The notes below the pieces were generated by a model. It made no database searches. It was given only the letters and a program-made list of their open reading frames with translations, and was not told the origin of the DNA. Positions 41,020-50,160 of a stretch of 64,000 bases of DNA are shown in pieces. This stretch comes from Pseudomonas aylmerensis. GTDB lineage: Bacteria > Pseudomonadota > Gammaproteobacteria > Pseudomonadales > Pseudomonadaceae. Each line of letters opens with the position of its first letter. The first letter of the stretch is position 1. The DNA lies in the NCBI RefSeq assembly GCF_001702265.1, contig NZ_MAUE01000048.1:62001-126000 (forward strand), read 5' to 3'. Made by a program: the position numbers and the translations under genes.

Positions 41020-43680
41020 ATGTCAGCACTCAACAAGGGGCGTGTCACCGGTAGCCGGTTAGCCCTGGCCATTCACCTGGGCCTGTTCGCGGCCGCGGCG
41101 CCGGTGTTCGCCGCACAGCCGCAAGTGGCAGCGGCCCAGCCTGCAGTGCTGACGTTCAATATTCCCGCGCAATCGCTTGGCAGTGCGGTATTGGCCTTCG
41201 CCGATCAGGCCGGCCTGCAGGTGTTGTTCGACAGCCAGCGCCTGCAAGGCTTGAACAGCACCGCGCTGCAGGGCAGCTTCGGGGTACAGGAAGGCCTTGG
41301 CCGCCTGCTCGGCGCCGCCCCGGTGGACTACCGCTTTACCGGCGAGCGCCAGGTCACCCTGACCCGCGTCGAGCAGCCGAGCACCCCGGCATTGTCGCTG
41401 GCAACCACCACCATCACCGGCCAGCACGCCCAGGATTGGGTGTACTCCTCGCCACGCTCGGTCAGTGTGGTCGGGCGTGAACAGCTGGATCGCAACCCGC
41501 CGCGCCATGCCGCCGAAATGCTCGAGGAGGCGCCAGGCGTCTACTCGGCGGTCAGTCAGCAGGACCCTGGCCTGTCGGTGAATATTCGCGGGATCCAGGA
41601 CTACGGCCGCGTCAACATGTCGGTCGACGGCATGCGCCAGAACTATCAGCAAAGTGGTCACCAGCAACGCAATGGCACCCTGTATGTCGACCCGGAGTTG
41701 TTGTCCGAAGTCGTCATCGAAAAGGGCGCTACCTCCACCATGGGCGGTGCGGGCGTGATTGGCGGGGTTGCCAATTTCCGTACCGTGGAGGCGGCTGATC
41801 TGCTCAAGGACGGCAAGGAAATCGGCGGGCGCATTCGTCTCACCACGGGGCTGGGCGGGCGCAGCAACGGCACGCACTTTATCGGCAGCTCGGCGTTTGC
41901 CGTGGGGACCGACGTGTGGGACATGCTGGTGGCCGCCAGTGAGCGCCACCTCGGTGATTACAAGCCTGGCACCCAAGGCAGCATCGGCGATCTGCGCACC
42001 GGCAGCTCCTTCCTGCCGAACAGTCAGGAACGGATCAAGAACACCCCCGTCGCTTATTCGGGCTCGGTGATGCGTTCGCGCCTGCTCAAGCTCGGTATCA
42101 ATCTGCCGGTGGACCAGCGCTTGCAACTGAGCTACCTGACCACCGAGGTTGGCTACGACGACGTGAACATGATGACCGCCGAAAAAGCCCAGTTATGGGA
42201 AAAGCTCGGCAGCAGCAATGTCACGGCGCAGAACTTCGCGCTGGACTACAGCTACACGCCGGACAACCCGCTGATCGATTTCAAGGCCAAGCTCTACTAC
42301 GTCGATACCCGCAATGACCAGAGCACCCTGACCCGTGGCAGCAGCAAGGGGTACGAGGTCACCTACCAGACCAACACCTACGGTTTGCAGGCCCAGAACA
42401 TCTCGACCTTTGCCTTGGGCGAGCTGTCCGTGCTCAAGGCCAACTATGGGCTGGAGTTCTTCTACGACAAAGTCCGCCCGGACTCCAACCAAATGGTGGA
42501 GGCAGGCTCGGCGGTGACCGCTTCTGCAGCGGAAAGCATCACCCCCGAGGGGGACCGGGCACTCGGCAGCCTGTTCGCGCGCCTGGATTACGACTATGAC
42601 AACTGGCTGAGCCTCAATGCCGGCTTGCGTTACGACCGCTATCGGCTGCGCGGCGAAACCGGCTTGAACACGCGTACCTTCATTATTGGCACCACCCGGC
42701 AGGTCGGCTTGCCCATGACCTATGACGTGGACCGGGAAGAGGGGCATTTCTCGCCGACCTTCGGCCTGTCGATCAAGCCTGGCGTGGATTGGTTGCAACT
42801 CTTCGCCACGTACGGCAAGGGCTGGCGCCCGCCGGCAGTCACCGAAAGCCTGGTCAGCGGCCGGCCCCATGGCGGGGGCTCGGAGTCGATTTTCCCCAAC
42901 CCCTTCTTGAAACCGGAGACGTCCACCGCCTGGGAAGTCGGCTTCAACGTGCTGAAGGAAGACCTGGTGTTCGCCGATGACCGCGTGGGCATGAAGGTGT
43001 CCTACTTCAACACCCGCGTCGACGACTTCTCCTACATGGCCCTGGGCGTGCAGCCGCCCGGTTATGGCATCGCCAATATCGGCAATGCGGCGTATGTGAA
43101 CAACCTGGAGACCACGCGTTTTCGCGGTCTCGAATACCAGTTGGATTACGACGCCGGGTTTGCCTATGGCCAGTTCAACTACACACGCATGCTCGGCAGC
43201 AACAAGTTCTGCAGCAAGACCGCATGGCTGGGCGGTGTCACCAAGATCCAGAAAGGCCCGGGTAGCCGTGCGCCTGTAGACGCGATGGTGCCGGACGACG
43301 TGGCCAATGCGGGGCAGAGCTGCAGCGCAATCCTGGGCTCCTCCGAACACATGCCGATGGACCGCGGCACCGCGACGCTGGGTGCACGCTTCTTCGAGCG
43401 CAAATTGGATGTGGGCGTTCGCGCCCGCTACAGCGGCGGTTACTACGTAAAAGGCGGCGTCGGCGTGACCACGTCGCAAACCGGCGTTTATCCGGCCGAC
43501 TGGAAGCCCTACACCGTCTACGACCTTTACAGCAGCTACCGCGCCACCGACCAACTGACCCTGCGACTGGCCATGGAAAACGTCACCGACCGCGCCTATC
43601 TGGTGCCGCTGGGCGACGTGTTGGCCTTTACCCTCGGGCGTGGGCGCACGTTGCAGGGCACCGTTGAATACCAGTTCTGA
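41020..43680 (+). CDS. hasR: TonB-dependent heme/hemophore receptor HasR
   Basis: An 886-residue outer-membrane receptor. The signal peptide ends near VFAAQP, then an STN signalling domain (about 45-120; FNIPAQSLGSAVLAFADQAG) touches HasS. The plug follows (VYSAVSQQDPGLSVNIRGIQ, IEKGATSTMGGAGVIGGVAN) and then a 22-strand-type barrel ending in VEYQF with terminal Phe. It takes heme from HasA or hemoglobin in a TonB-dependent way. Order hasI-hasS-hasR-hasA supports the name over other heme receptors. Confidence 0.9.
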   Translation: MSALNKGRVTGSRLALAIHLGLFAAAAPVFAAQPQVAAAQPAVLTFNIPAQSLGSAVLAFADQAGLQVLFDSQRLQGLNSTALQGSFGVQEGLGRLLGAAPVDYRFTGERQVTLTRVEQPSTPALSLATTTITGQHAQDWVYSSPRSVSVVGREQLDRNPPRHAAEMLEEAPGVYSAVSQQDPGLSVNIRGIQDYGRVNMSVDGMRQNYQQSGHQQRNGTLYVDPELLSEVVIEKGATSTMGGAGVIGGVANFRTVEAADLLKDGKEIGGRIRLTTGLGGRSNGTHFIGSSAFAVGTDVWDMLVAASERHLGDYKPGTQGSIGDLRTGSSFLPNSQERIKNTPVAYSGSVMRSRLLKLGINLPVDQRLQLSYLTTEVGYDDVNMMTAEKAQLWEKLGSSNVTAQNFALDYSYTPDNPLIDFKAKLYYVDTRNDQSTLTRGSSKGYEVTYQTNTYGLQAQNISTFALGELSVLKANYGLEFFYDKVRPDSNQMVEAGSAVTASAAESITPEGDRALGSLFARLDYDYDNWLSLNAGLRYDRYRLRGETGLNTRTFIIGTTRQVGLPMTYDVDREEGHFSPTFGLSIKPGVDWLQLFATYGKGWRPPAVTESLVSGRPHGGGSESIFPNPFLKPETSTAWEVGFNVLKEDLVFADDRVGMKVSYFNTRVDDFSYMALGVQPPGYGIANIGNAAYVNNLETTRFRGLEYQLDYDAGFAYGQFNYTRMLGSNKFCSKTAWLGGVTKIQKGPGSRAPVDAMVPDDVANAGQSCSAILGSSEHMPMDRGTATLGARFFERKLDVGVRARYSGGYYVKGGVGVTTSQTGVYPADWKPYTVYDLYSSYRATDQLTLRLAMENVTDRAYLVPLGDVLAFTLGRGRTLQGTVEYQF

Positions 43681-43684
43681 CCGA

Positions 43685-43732
43685 TTTTGCCCAGTGACGG
43701 GCAAAACCACAGCAGGCACTGGCTTGCTGTGG
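43685..43732 (+). promoter_or_regulatory. Two adjacent stem-loops between hasR and hasA
   Basis: TTTTGCCC/GGGCAAAA (6-base loop) and, one base pair on, CCACAGCA/TGCTGTGG (10-base loop) are two perfect 8-bp stems. They lie between the hasR stop and the hasA ribosome site (TTGGAG). They may stabilise the hasA message or partly end hasR transcription, allowing a higher level of secreted hemophore. Confidence 0.6.
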
Positions 43733-43761
43733 AGATACCACCCCATGACTTGGAGTTTTGC

Positions 43762-44382
43762 ATGAGCATTTCTATTTCATACAGCACGACCTATGCCGCC
43801 AACACGGTTGCCGAGTACCTGAGCGACTGGTCCGCTTACTTTGGTGACCTGAACCACCGCGAAGGTTCGGTCAAAGAAGGTTCGAACACCGGTGGTTTCA
43901 ATCCTGGCCCGTTCGACGGCACCCAATATGGTGTGTCGAGCACGGTCAGCAACGCGGCGGTGGTCGCCAACGGTGACCTGCACTACACCTTGTTCAACCC
44001 GCCGTCGCACACCCTGTGGGGTTCGATCGACTCCCTGAACCTGGGCACTATCCTGTCGGGCGGCGCCAGCAGCGGTGGCTACACCCTCACCGAGCAGGAA
44101 GTCAGCTTCACCAACCTGGGCCTGTCGAGCCTGCAGTCCGAGGGCCGTGACGGCCAGGTGCACCAGATCATCTACGGCCTGATGAGCGGCGACAGCACGG
44201 CACTGGCCTCGGCGATCGACTCCCTGCTCAAGGACATCGACCCAAGCCTGTCGGTCAACTCCACCTTCGATCAACTGGCGGCTGCCGGTGTTGCTCATGT
44301 CGACTCGGCGTCGGTCGCCGCTGCCGATGTGGCGCTGGTGGGCGTTCAGGATGTGCCTCAGGACTTCGCCCTGGCAGCCTGA
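43762..44382 (+). CDS. hasA: Hemophore HasA
   Basis: A 206-residue secreted hemophore that captures heme for HasR. It starts MSISISYSTTYAANTVAEYL and has no signal peptide, as expected for type I export. The heme ligands His32 (LNHREG) and Tyr75 (DLHYTLFN) and the supporting His83 (PPSHTLWG) are all at their Serratia positions. The C-terminal tail (VQDVPQDFALAA) is the hydrophobic secretion signal. I chose the ATG at 43762. A stem-loop follows and then the HasDEF exporter genes. Confidence 0.94.
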   Translation: MSISISYSTTYAANTVAEYLSDWSAYFGDLNHREGSVKEGSNTGGFNPGPFDGTQYGVSSTVSNAAVVANGDLHYTLFNPPSHTLWGSIDSLNLGTILSGGASSGGYTLTEQEVSFTNLGLSSLQSEGRDGQVHQIIYGLMSGDSTALASAIDSLLKDIDPSLSVNSTFDQLAAAGVAHVDSASVAAADVALVGVQDVPQDFALAA

Positions 44383-44395
44383 TGCCATGAAAAAA

Positions 44396-44423
44396 GCGAA
44401 TGGAAGATCGCTCTCCCATTCGC
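44396..44423 (+). terminator. Stem-loop after hasA
   Basis: GCGAATGG pairs with CCATTCGC, and the inner AGA/TCT extends the helix around a TCGC loop. No long T run follows, so it is more likely a 3' stabilising or partial-termination structure between hasA and hasD. Confidence 0.55.
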
Positions 44424-44547
44424 CGCATTACACCGCTGTCGCCAAGCCTTCTAACTCTTCAAGCGACGGCGGTGCCGAATTCTGCGCAGCGTCGCATGGC
44501 CTGTCAACGCAACGACGCTGCCCGCTCAACCCTTTGAGAATCCCCAG

Positions 44548-46284
44548 ATGCGCCACGCCGGCAACGAAACCCTGGCCGCCCTCGCGGCTTATAAAAGTGG
44601 CTTCTTCAACATCGGCCTGTTCTCGGCGGTGATCAACCTGCTGATGCTGGCCCCGGCGCTGTACATGCTGCAGGTGTACGACCGGGTGCTGGCCTCGGGC
44701 AATCAGATGACCCTGCTCATGCTGACGCTGATGATCCTCGGCCTGTTCGGCCTGATGGGCGCATTGGAGTGGGTGCGTAGCCAGGTGGTGATCCGCCTCG
44801 GCACGCAGATGGACATGCGCCTGAACCAGCGGGTGTACGACGCCGCGTTCGAAGCGCAACTCAAGGGCGGCACCCAGGCGGCGGGGCAGGCGCTGCATGA
44901 CCTTACCACCCTGCGCCAGTTCGCCACTGGCCAGGCGCTGTTCGCGTTTTTCGATGCGCCGTGGTTTCCGGTGTACCTGCTGGTGATTTTCCTGTTCCAC
45001 CCCTGGCTCGGCCTGCTGGCCCTGGGCGGCGCGGTGATGCTGATCGCGCTGGCATGGCTCAACCACCGCGTCAGCCAGGCGCCGATGGCCCTGGCCAGCC
45101 AACTGTCGATCAGCGCCAGCCAGCAGGCCACGGCGAACCTGCGCAATGCCGACACCATCGAGGCCATGGGCATGCTCGCCACCTTGCGCGGGCGTTGGTT
45201 CCGCCAGCACCAGGCGTTTCTTGCGCAGCAGAACCTGGCCAGTGAAAAGACCGCGGCCGTCACGGCCTGGTCCAAGGGCGTGCGCCTGGCGTTGCAGTCG
45301 CTGGTGCTGGGCCTCGGCGCGTTGCTGGCGGTGCAGGGCGAGATCACGCCAGGGATGATGATTGCCGGGTCGATCCTGATGGGCCGCGTGCTGAGCCCCA
45401 TCGACCAACTGATCGGCGTCTGGAAGCAATGGGGCTCGGCGCGCCTGGCCTACGAGCGCCTGTCGCAGATGCTTGAGGCCAACCCGGCGCGCCCCGAGCG
45501 CATGAGCTTGCCGGTGCCCAAGGGGCAACTGAGTGTCGAGCAGATCAGCGCCTGCGCTCCAGGCAGTCGGCGCCCGGCGCTGGCCAACCTCGGCTTCAAC
45601 CTGCCGGCAGGCGAAGTGCTCGGCGTGATCGGCCCGTCGGGGTGCGGCAAGTCCACCCTGGCGCGGGTGCTGGTGGGGGCCTGGGCGCCGCTGGCCGGCA
45701 AGGTGCGGCTGGACGGCGCCGACCTGAGTCACTGGGACAAGCAGCAACTGGGGCCGCACATCGGTTACCTGCCCCAGGACATCCAGCTGTTCGCTGGCAG
45801 CATCGCGCAAAACATCGCGCGTTTTGAGGCGGTGGACGCCGACAAAGTCCTCGCCGCCGCACAAATGGCGGGCGTGCATGACTTGATCCTGCAACTGCCC
45901 CAGGGCTACGACACCCCACTGGGGGAGGGCGGTGCCGGCCTGTCCGGTGGCCAGAAACAGCGAGTGGCCCTGGCCCGCGCGCTGTACGGCTTGCCCGCCC
46001 TGATCGTGCTGGATGAGCCCAACGCCAATCTCGACGAGGTGGGCGAGCAGGCCCTGCTGCAGGCGATCACCCAGCTCAAGCAGCAGCGCCGCACGCTGAT
46101 CCTGATTACCCACAAGCCCAACGTGCTGACGCTGACCGATCAGCTGCTGATCCTCAAGGACGGCCAGTTGCAAGCCTTTGGCCCGACGGCGCGGGTGCTG
46201 GAAGCGCGGCAGAAACCTGCGGCGCCCAAGCCGGTGTCGACCATGAGCATGAGTTACCGCCTCGGTGAAGGAAAACAGGCATGA
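44548..46284 (+). CDS. hasD: Type I secretion ABC transporter HasD
   Basis: A 578-residue fused permease-ATPase. An N-terminal membrane domain of about six helices lacks a C39 peptidase domain. The ATPase shows Walker A GPSGCGKSTLARVL, signature GAGLSGGQKQRVALARALYG and Walker B LIVLDEPNANLDE. With HasE and HasF it exports HasA in one step. Its stop overlaps hasE by 4 bases. Confidence 0.92.
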   Translation: MRHAGNETLAALAAYKSGFFNIGLFSAVINLLMLAPALYMLQVYDRVLASGNQMTLLMLTLMILGLFGLMGALEWVRSQVVIRLGTQMDMRLNQRVYDAAFEAQLKGGTQAAGQALHDLTTLRQFATGQALFAFFDAPWFPVYLLVIFLFHPWLGLLALGGAVMLIALAWLNHRVSQAPMALASQLSISASQQATANLRNADTIEAMGMLATLRGRWFRQHQAFLAQQNLASEKTAAVTAWSKGVRLALQSLVLGLGALLAVQGEITPGMMIAGSILMGRVLSPIDQLIGVWKQWGSARLAYERLSQMLEANPARPERMSLPVPKGQLSVEQISACAPGSRRPALANLGFNLPAGEVLGVIGPSGCGKSTLARVLVGAWAPLAGKVRLDGADLSHWDKQQLGPHIGYLPQDIQLFAGSIAQNIARFEAVDADKVLAAAQMAGVHDLILQLPQGYDTPLGEGGAGLSGGQKQRVALARALYGLPALIVLDEPNANLDEVGEQALLQAITQLKQQRRTLILITHKPNVLTLTDQLLILKDGQLQAFGPTARVLEARQKPAAPKPVSTMSMSYRLGEGKQA

Positions 46285-47606
46285 GCAGCAGTAAACCGGT
46301 GTTGGTCAGTGATCAGCCGAACAATGTGCTGGCGCTGGATGACAAAAAATACTCGCGCCTGGGGTGGTGGCTGGTGCTGGGTGGCTTCGCCGGCTTCCTC
46401 GGTTGGGCGGCATTGGCGCCGTTGGACAAGGGCGTGGCGGTGCCGGGCAAGGTCATGGTCTCGGGTCATCGCAAGACGGTGCAGCATCCGGCGGGCGGTA
46501 TCGTCGAACGCATCGAAGTGCGCGACGGTGATGTGGTCAACGCCGGCCAGGTGCTGCTGCGTTTGAAGGAAACCCCGTTGCGTGGGCAGATGCAGTCCCT
46601 GCGCAGCCAGTACCTTGCGTCCCTGGCCAGCGAAGCGCGCTTGAGTGCGGAAAGCGAAGGGTTGGCGGCGGTCACCTTTGGCCCCGAGCTGCTTGACGAT
46701 CCCGAGGCTGCCAACACCCTGGACCTGCAACGCCAGCTGTTCAGCAGTCGCGCCCAGGCGCTGGCGACCGAGCAGCAAGGCCTGCGCGAAACCATCGCCG
46801 GGATCGAGGCGCAGCTACGTGGCACGCGCGACTCGCAGGCCAGCAAGGTCCAGCAACGTGCAGCGCTGAGCGAGCAACTGCAGGGCCTGCGCGAGTTGGC
46901 GCGCGACGGTTACATCCCGCGCAATCGCCTGCTCGACAGCGAGCGCCTGTATGCCCAGATCGACGGCACCATCGCCGAGGACTACGGCCGTATTGGCCAA
47001 TTGCAGCGCCAGGTCCTGGAGCTGCGCCTGCGCATCCGCCAGCTCGGCGAAGACTTCCAGAAAGACCTGCGCGGCCAATTGGCCGATACCCGTACTCGCA
47101 GTGATGACCTGCGCAATCGCCTGGCCTCGGCCGAGTTTGAGCTGGCCAACAGCCTGGTACGTGCGCCCGCGAGCGGTGTGGTGGTCGGCCTGGATGTGTT
47201 CACCGAAGGCGGGGTAATCAAGCCTGGCCAGGCATTGATGGACATCGTGCCCCAGGGCGAGCCGTTGCTGGTGGAGGCGCGAGTGCCGGTGCAGATGGTC
47301 GACAAGGTGCACCCCGGCTTGCCGGTGGAATTGATGTTCTCGGCCTTCAACCAATCCACCACGCCACGGGTGGCCGGCGAGGTCACGCTGGTGTCGGCGG
47401 ATCGCCAGGTCGATGAGCGCACCGACGAGCCTTACTACACGCTGCGCGCGCAGGTCAGCGCGGCCGGCATGCAGCAACTGGACGGCGTGCAGATCCGCCC
47501 CGGCATGCCGGTGGAAACCTTCGTCAAGACCGGTGAGCGCTCGATGCTCAACTACCTGTTCAAACCGTTGCTGGATCGCACCCACATGGCCCTGGTGGAA
47601 GAATGA
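46281..47606 (+). CDS. hasE: HlyD-family membrane fusion protein HasE
   Basis: A 441-residue periplasmic adaptor. One N-terminal membrane helix (LGWWLVLGGFAGFLGWAALA) is followed by the lipoyl half-motif (HPAGGIVERIEVRDGDVVNAG), a long alpha-helical hairpin (about 130-290), the second lipoyl half (VRAPASGVVVGLDVFTEGGV) and beta-barrel parts. It links HasD to HasF. It overlaps hasD at its start and hasF at its end by 4 bases each. Confidence 0.92.
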   Translation: MSSSKPVLVSDQPNNVLALDDKKYSRLGWWLVLGGFAGFLGWAALAPLDKGVAVPGKVMVSGHRKTVQHPAGGIVERIEVRDGDVVNAGQVLLRLKETPLRGQMQSLRSQYLASLASEARLSAESEGLAAVTFGPELLDDPEAANTLDLQRQLFSSRAQALATEQQGLRETIAGIEAQLRGTRDSQASKVQQRAALSEQLQGLRELARDGYIPRNRLLDSERLYAQIDGTIAEDYGRIGQLQRQVLELRLRIRQLGEDFQKDLRGQLADTRTRSDDLRNRLASAEFELANSLVRAPASGVVVGLDVFTEGGVIKPGQALMDIVPQGEPLLVEARVPVQMVDKVHPGLPVELMFSAFNQSTTPRVAGEVTLVSADRQVDERTDEPYYTLRAQVSAAGMQQLDGVQIRPGMPVETFVKTGERSMLNYLFKPLLDRTHMALVEE

Positions 47607-48937
47607 AGGCGTTGTTGTTCACCCTGTGTTTCAGTTGCGCACCGGCGGCGCAGGCCCTGGGTTTGTTGGATGCGTACGACCTGGCCCTGCGCAATGACCC
47701 GACCTTCCAGGCCGCGATCCAGGAGCGCGAGGCCGGCGAGGAGAATCGTGCGATCAGCCGCGCCGGGCTGCTGCCGAACCTGTCCTGGAGCTATAACAAT
47801 TCGCGCAATGAATCCGAAGTGACCCAGAGCACCGCCGTGGGCAATGTCACCAGCGACCGCGATTACCGCAGCTATGCGTCGACCCTGACCTTGCAGCAAC
47901 CGCTGCTGGATTACGAAGCCTATGCGCGCTTTCGCCAGGGCACTGCCCAGGCGCTGATGGCCGATGAACGGTTTCGCGGCAAGAGCCAGGAACTCGCGGT
48001 GCGCGTACTCAGTGCCTACAGCCAGGCGTTGCTGGCCCAGGAGCGTATCGAGCTGAGCCGCGCACAGAAACGCGCGTTTGCCGAACGCCTGCAACTCAAT
48101 GATCGCCTGCTCAAGGGCGGGGAAGGCACGCGCACCGACGTGCTGGAAACCCAGGCCCGCCTGAGCCTGGCCCAGGCCGAGGAAATCGAGGCGCTGGACA
48201 CCCAGGACAGTGCCCTGCGCGAGCTGGAAGCCATCGTCGGCCAACCGTTGCAGATCGAAGAACTGGCACCGCTGGCTCGCCAGTTCGCGATTCCGCCGCT
48301 GGAACCCACCCGGTTCGACACCTGGCGCGAACTGGCGATGGCCAACAACCCGGAGCTGAAGTCCCAGCACCACGCGTTGGACGTTGCCGAATATGAAGTA
48401 GAGCGTAAACGCGCCGGCCACATGCCCAAGGTCAGCCTCTACGCCAGCAGCCGCCAGACCAGCTCCGACTCCGAAAGCAGCTACAACCAGAAGTACGACA
48501 CCAACAGTGTCGGCATTCAGGTCAGCCTGCCGCTGTTCGCCGGTGGCGGCGTGTCGGCGTCCACCCGCCAGGCGGCGCACCAACTGTCCCAGGCCCAATA
48601 CGAACTGGATGCGCAAACCTCGGCGACCCTGGTGGAGCTGCGCAAGCAATTCAACCTCAACACCAGCGGCGCGGCGAAAGTGCGTGCCTACGAAATGGCC
48701 GTCAGCTCCGCCACCGCCTTGGTCACCGCGACCCAAAAAAGCGTCAGCGGCGGCGAGCGCGTCAACCTCGACGTGCTCGACGCCGAACAACAGCTTTACA
48801 CCGCCCGCCGCGACCTGGCGAACGCGCGGCATGCGTATCTGCTGGCACGGATTCAATTGAAGTATTACGCAGGATTGCTCAACGAGCAGGACTTGCAGGC
48901 GTTGGCAGGGTATTTCCAGCCGCCACCTTTGCCTTGA
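47603..48937 (+). CDS. hasF: TolC-family outer-membrane channel HasF
   Basis: A 444-residue outer-membrane efflux protein: signal peptide ending near AQALG, then two TolC repeats (LLDAYDLALRNDPTFQAAIQ; later GLLNEQDLQALAGYFQPPPLP at the end). It forms the exit duct for HasA. Its last codons and stop (cacctttgccttgaaatgc) form the start of the downstream repeat array, where they are repeated three more times. Confidence 0.9.
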   Translation: MKALLFTLCFSCAPAAQALGLLDAYDLALRNDPTFQAAIQEREAGEENRAISRAGLLPNLSWSYNNSRNESEVTQSTAVGNVTSDRDYRSYASTLTLQQPLLDYEAYARFRQGTAQALMADERFRGKSQELAVRVLSAYSQALLAQERIELSRAQKRAFAERLQLNDRLLKGGEGTRTDVLETQARLSLAQAEEIEALDTQDSALRELEAIVGQPLQIEELAPLARQFAIPPLEPTRFDTWRELAMANNPELKSQHHALDVAEYEVERKRAGHMPKVSLYASSRQTSSDSESSYNQKYDTNSVGIQVSLPLFAGGGVSASTRQAAHQLSQAQYELDAQTSATLVELRKQFNLNTSGAAKVRAYEMAVSSATALVTATQKSVSGGERVNLDVLDAEQQLYTARRDLANARHAYLLARIQLKYYAGLLNEQDLQALAGYFQPPPLP

Positions 48938-50140
48938 AATGCATGCCCCCTGTGGGAGCGGGCTTGCTCGCGAAGGCGTTGTGTCAGTCAACACATATAC
49001 CGACTGACCCTGCGCCTTCGCAGGCAAGCCAGCTCCCACAGGGGATATGTGTGCGCTGTGCGATTGCATGCAGCTCGAACCTGCTGCTCGGATGTGGGAA
49101 CTCTCGAGCCAGAGCGAGGCAGCGATGGCGGTGGCTCAGCCAACCCATATACCAACTGACCCTGAGTCATCGCAATCAAGCCAGCCCCCACCTTTGCCTT
49201 GAAATGCAAGCCCCTGTGGGAGCGGGCTTGCTCGCGAAGGCGTTGTGTCAGTCAACACATATACCGACTGACCCTCCGCCTTCGCAGGCAAGCCAGCTCC
49301 CACAGGGGATAGGTGTGCGCTGTGCGATTGCATGCAGCTCGAACCTGCTGCTCGGATGTGGGAACTCTCGAGCCAGAGCGAGGCAGCGATGGCGGTGGTT
49401 CAGCCAACCCATGTACCAACTGAACCTGCGTCATCGCAGGCAAACCAGCCCCCACCTTTGCCTTGAAATGCATGCCCCCTGTGGGAGCGAGCTTGCTCGC
49501 GAAAGCGTTGTGTCAGTCAACCCATATACCGACTGACACCCCGCCTTCGCAGGCAAGCCAGCTCCCACAGGGGATAGGTGTGCGCTGTGCGATTGCATGC
49601 GGCTCGAACCTGCTGCTCGGATGTGGGAGCTCTCGAGCCAGAGCGAGGCAGCGATGGCGGTGGCTCAGCCAACCCATATACCAACTGACACCCCGCCATC
49701 GCAGGCAAGCCAGCTCCCACAGGGGATATGTGTGCGCTGTGCGATTGCATACAGCTCGAACCTGCTGCTCGGATGTGGGAGCTCTCGAGCCAGAGCGAGG
49801 CAGCGATGGCGGTGGTTCAGCCAACCCATATACCAACTGACCCTGCGCCTTCGCAGGCAAGCCAGCCCCCACCTTTGCCTTGAAATGCAAGCCCCCTGTG
49901 GGAGCGGGCTTGCTCGCGAAGGCGTTGTGTCAGTCAACACATATACCGACTGACACCCCGCCTTCGCAGGCAAGCCAGCTCCCACAGGGGATATGTGTGC
50001 GCTGTGCGATTGCATGCAGCTCGAACCTGTTGCTCGGATGTGGGAGCTCTCGAGCCAGAGCGAGGCAGCGAAGGCGGTGGCTCAGTCAACACATCTATCA
50101 ACTGACACCCCCCCATAGGCAAACCAACCCCCCACAGGCG
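48931..50140. repeat. Tandem REPIN array, about 264-bp period, including the hasF 3' end
   Basis: The landmark TTGAAATGCA occurs at 48934, 49199, 49463 and 49880, giving spacings of 265, 264 and 417 (264 plus an inserted 153-bp part-unit). Each unit holds a REPIN (GTGGGAGCGGGCTTGCTCGCG ... GCAGGCAAGCCAGCTCCCAC), a spacer with GTGTGCGCTGTGCGATTGCA, a second REP-related arm (ATGTGGGAACTCTCGAGCC) and the CCCCCACCTTTGCCTTGA end. No gene is visible; open frames restart in each unit. Confidence 0.92.
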
Positions 50141-50160
50141 ATCTACGCTGTCCTGCCACC

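Noticed and set aside
27956..50140. CRISPR arrays as an explanation of the three tandem repeat regions
   Set aside because: Units are 166-264 bp with near-identical spacers; CRISPRs have short repeats and unique spacers, and no cas genes are present.
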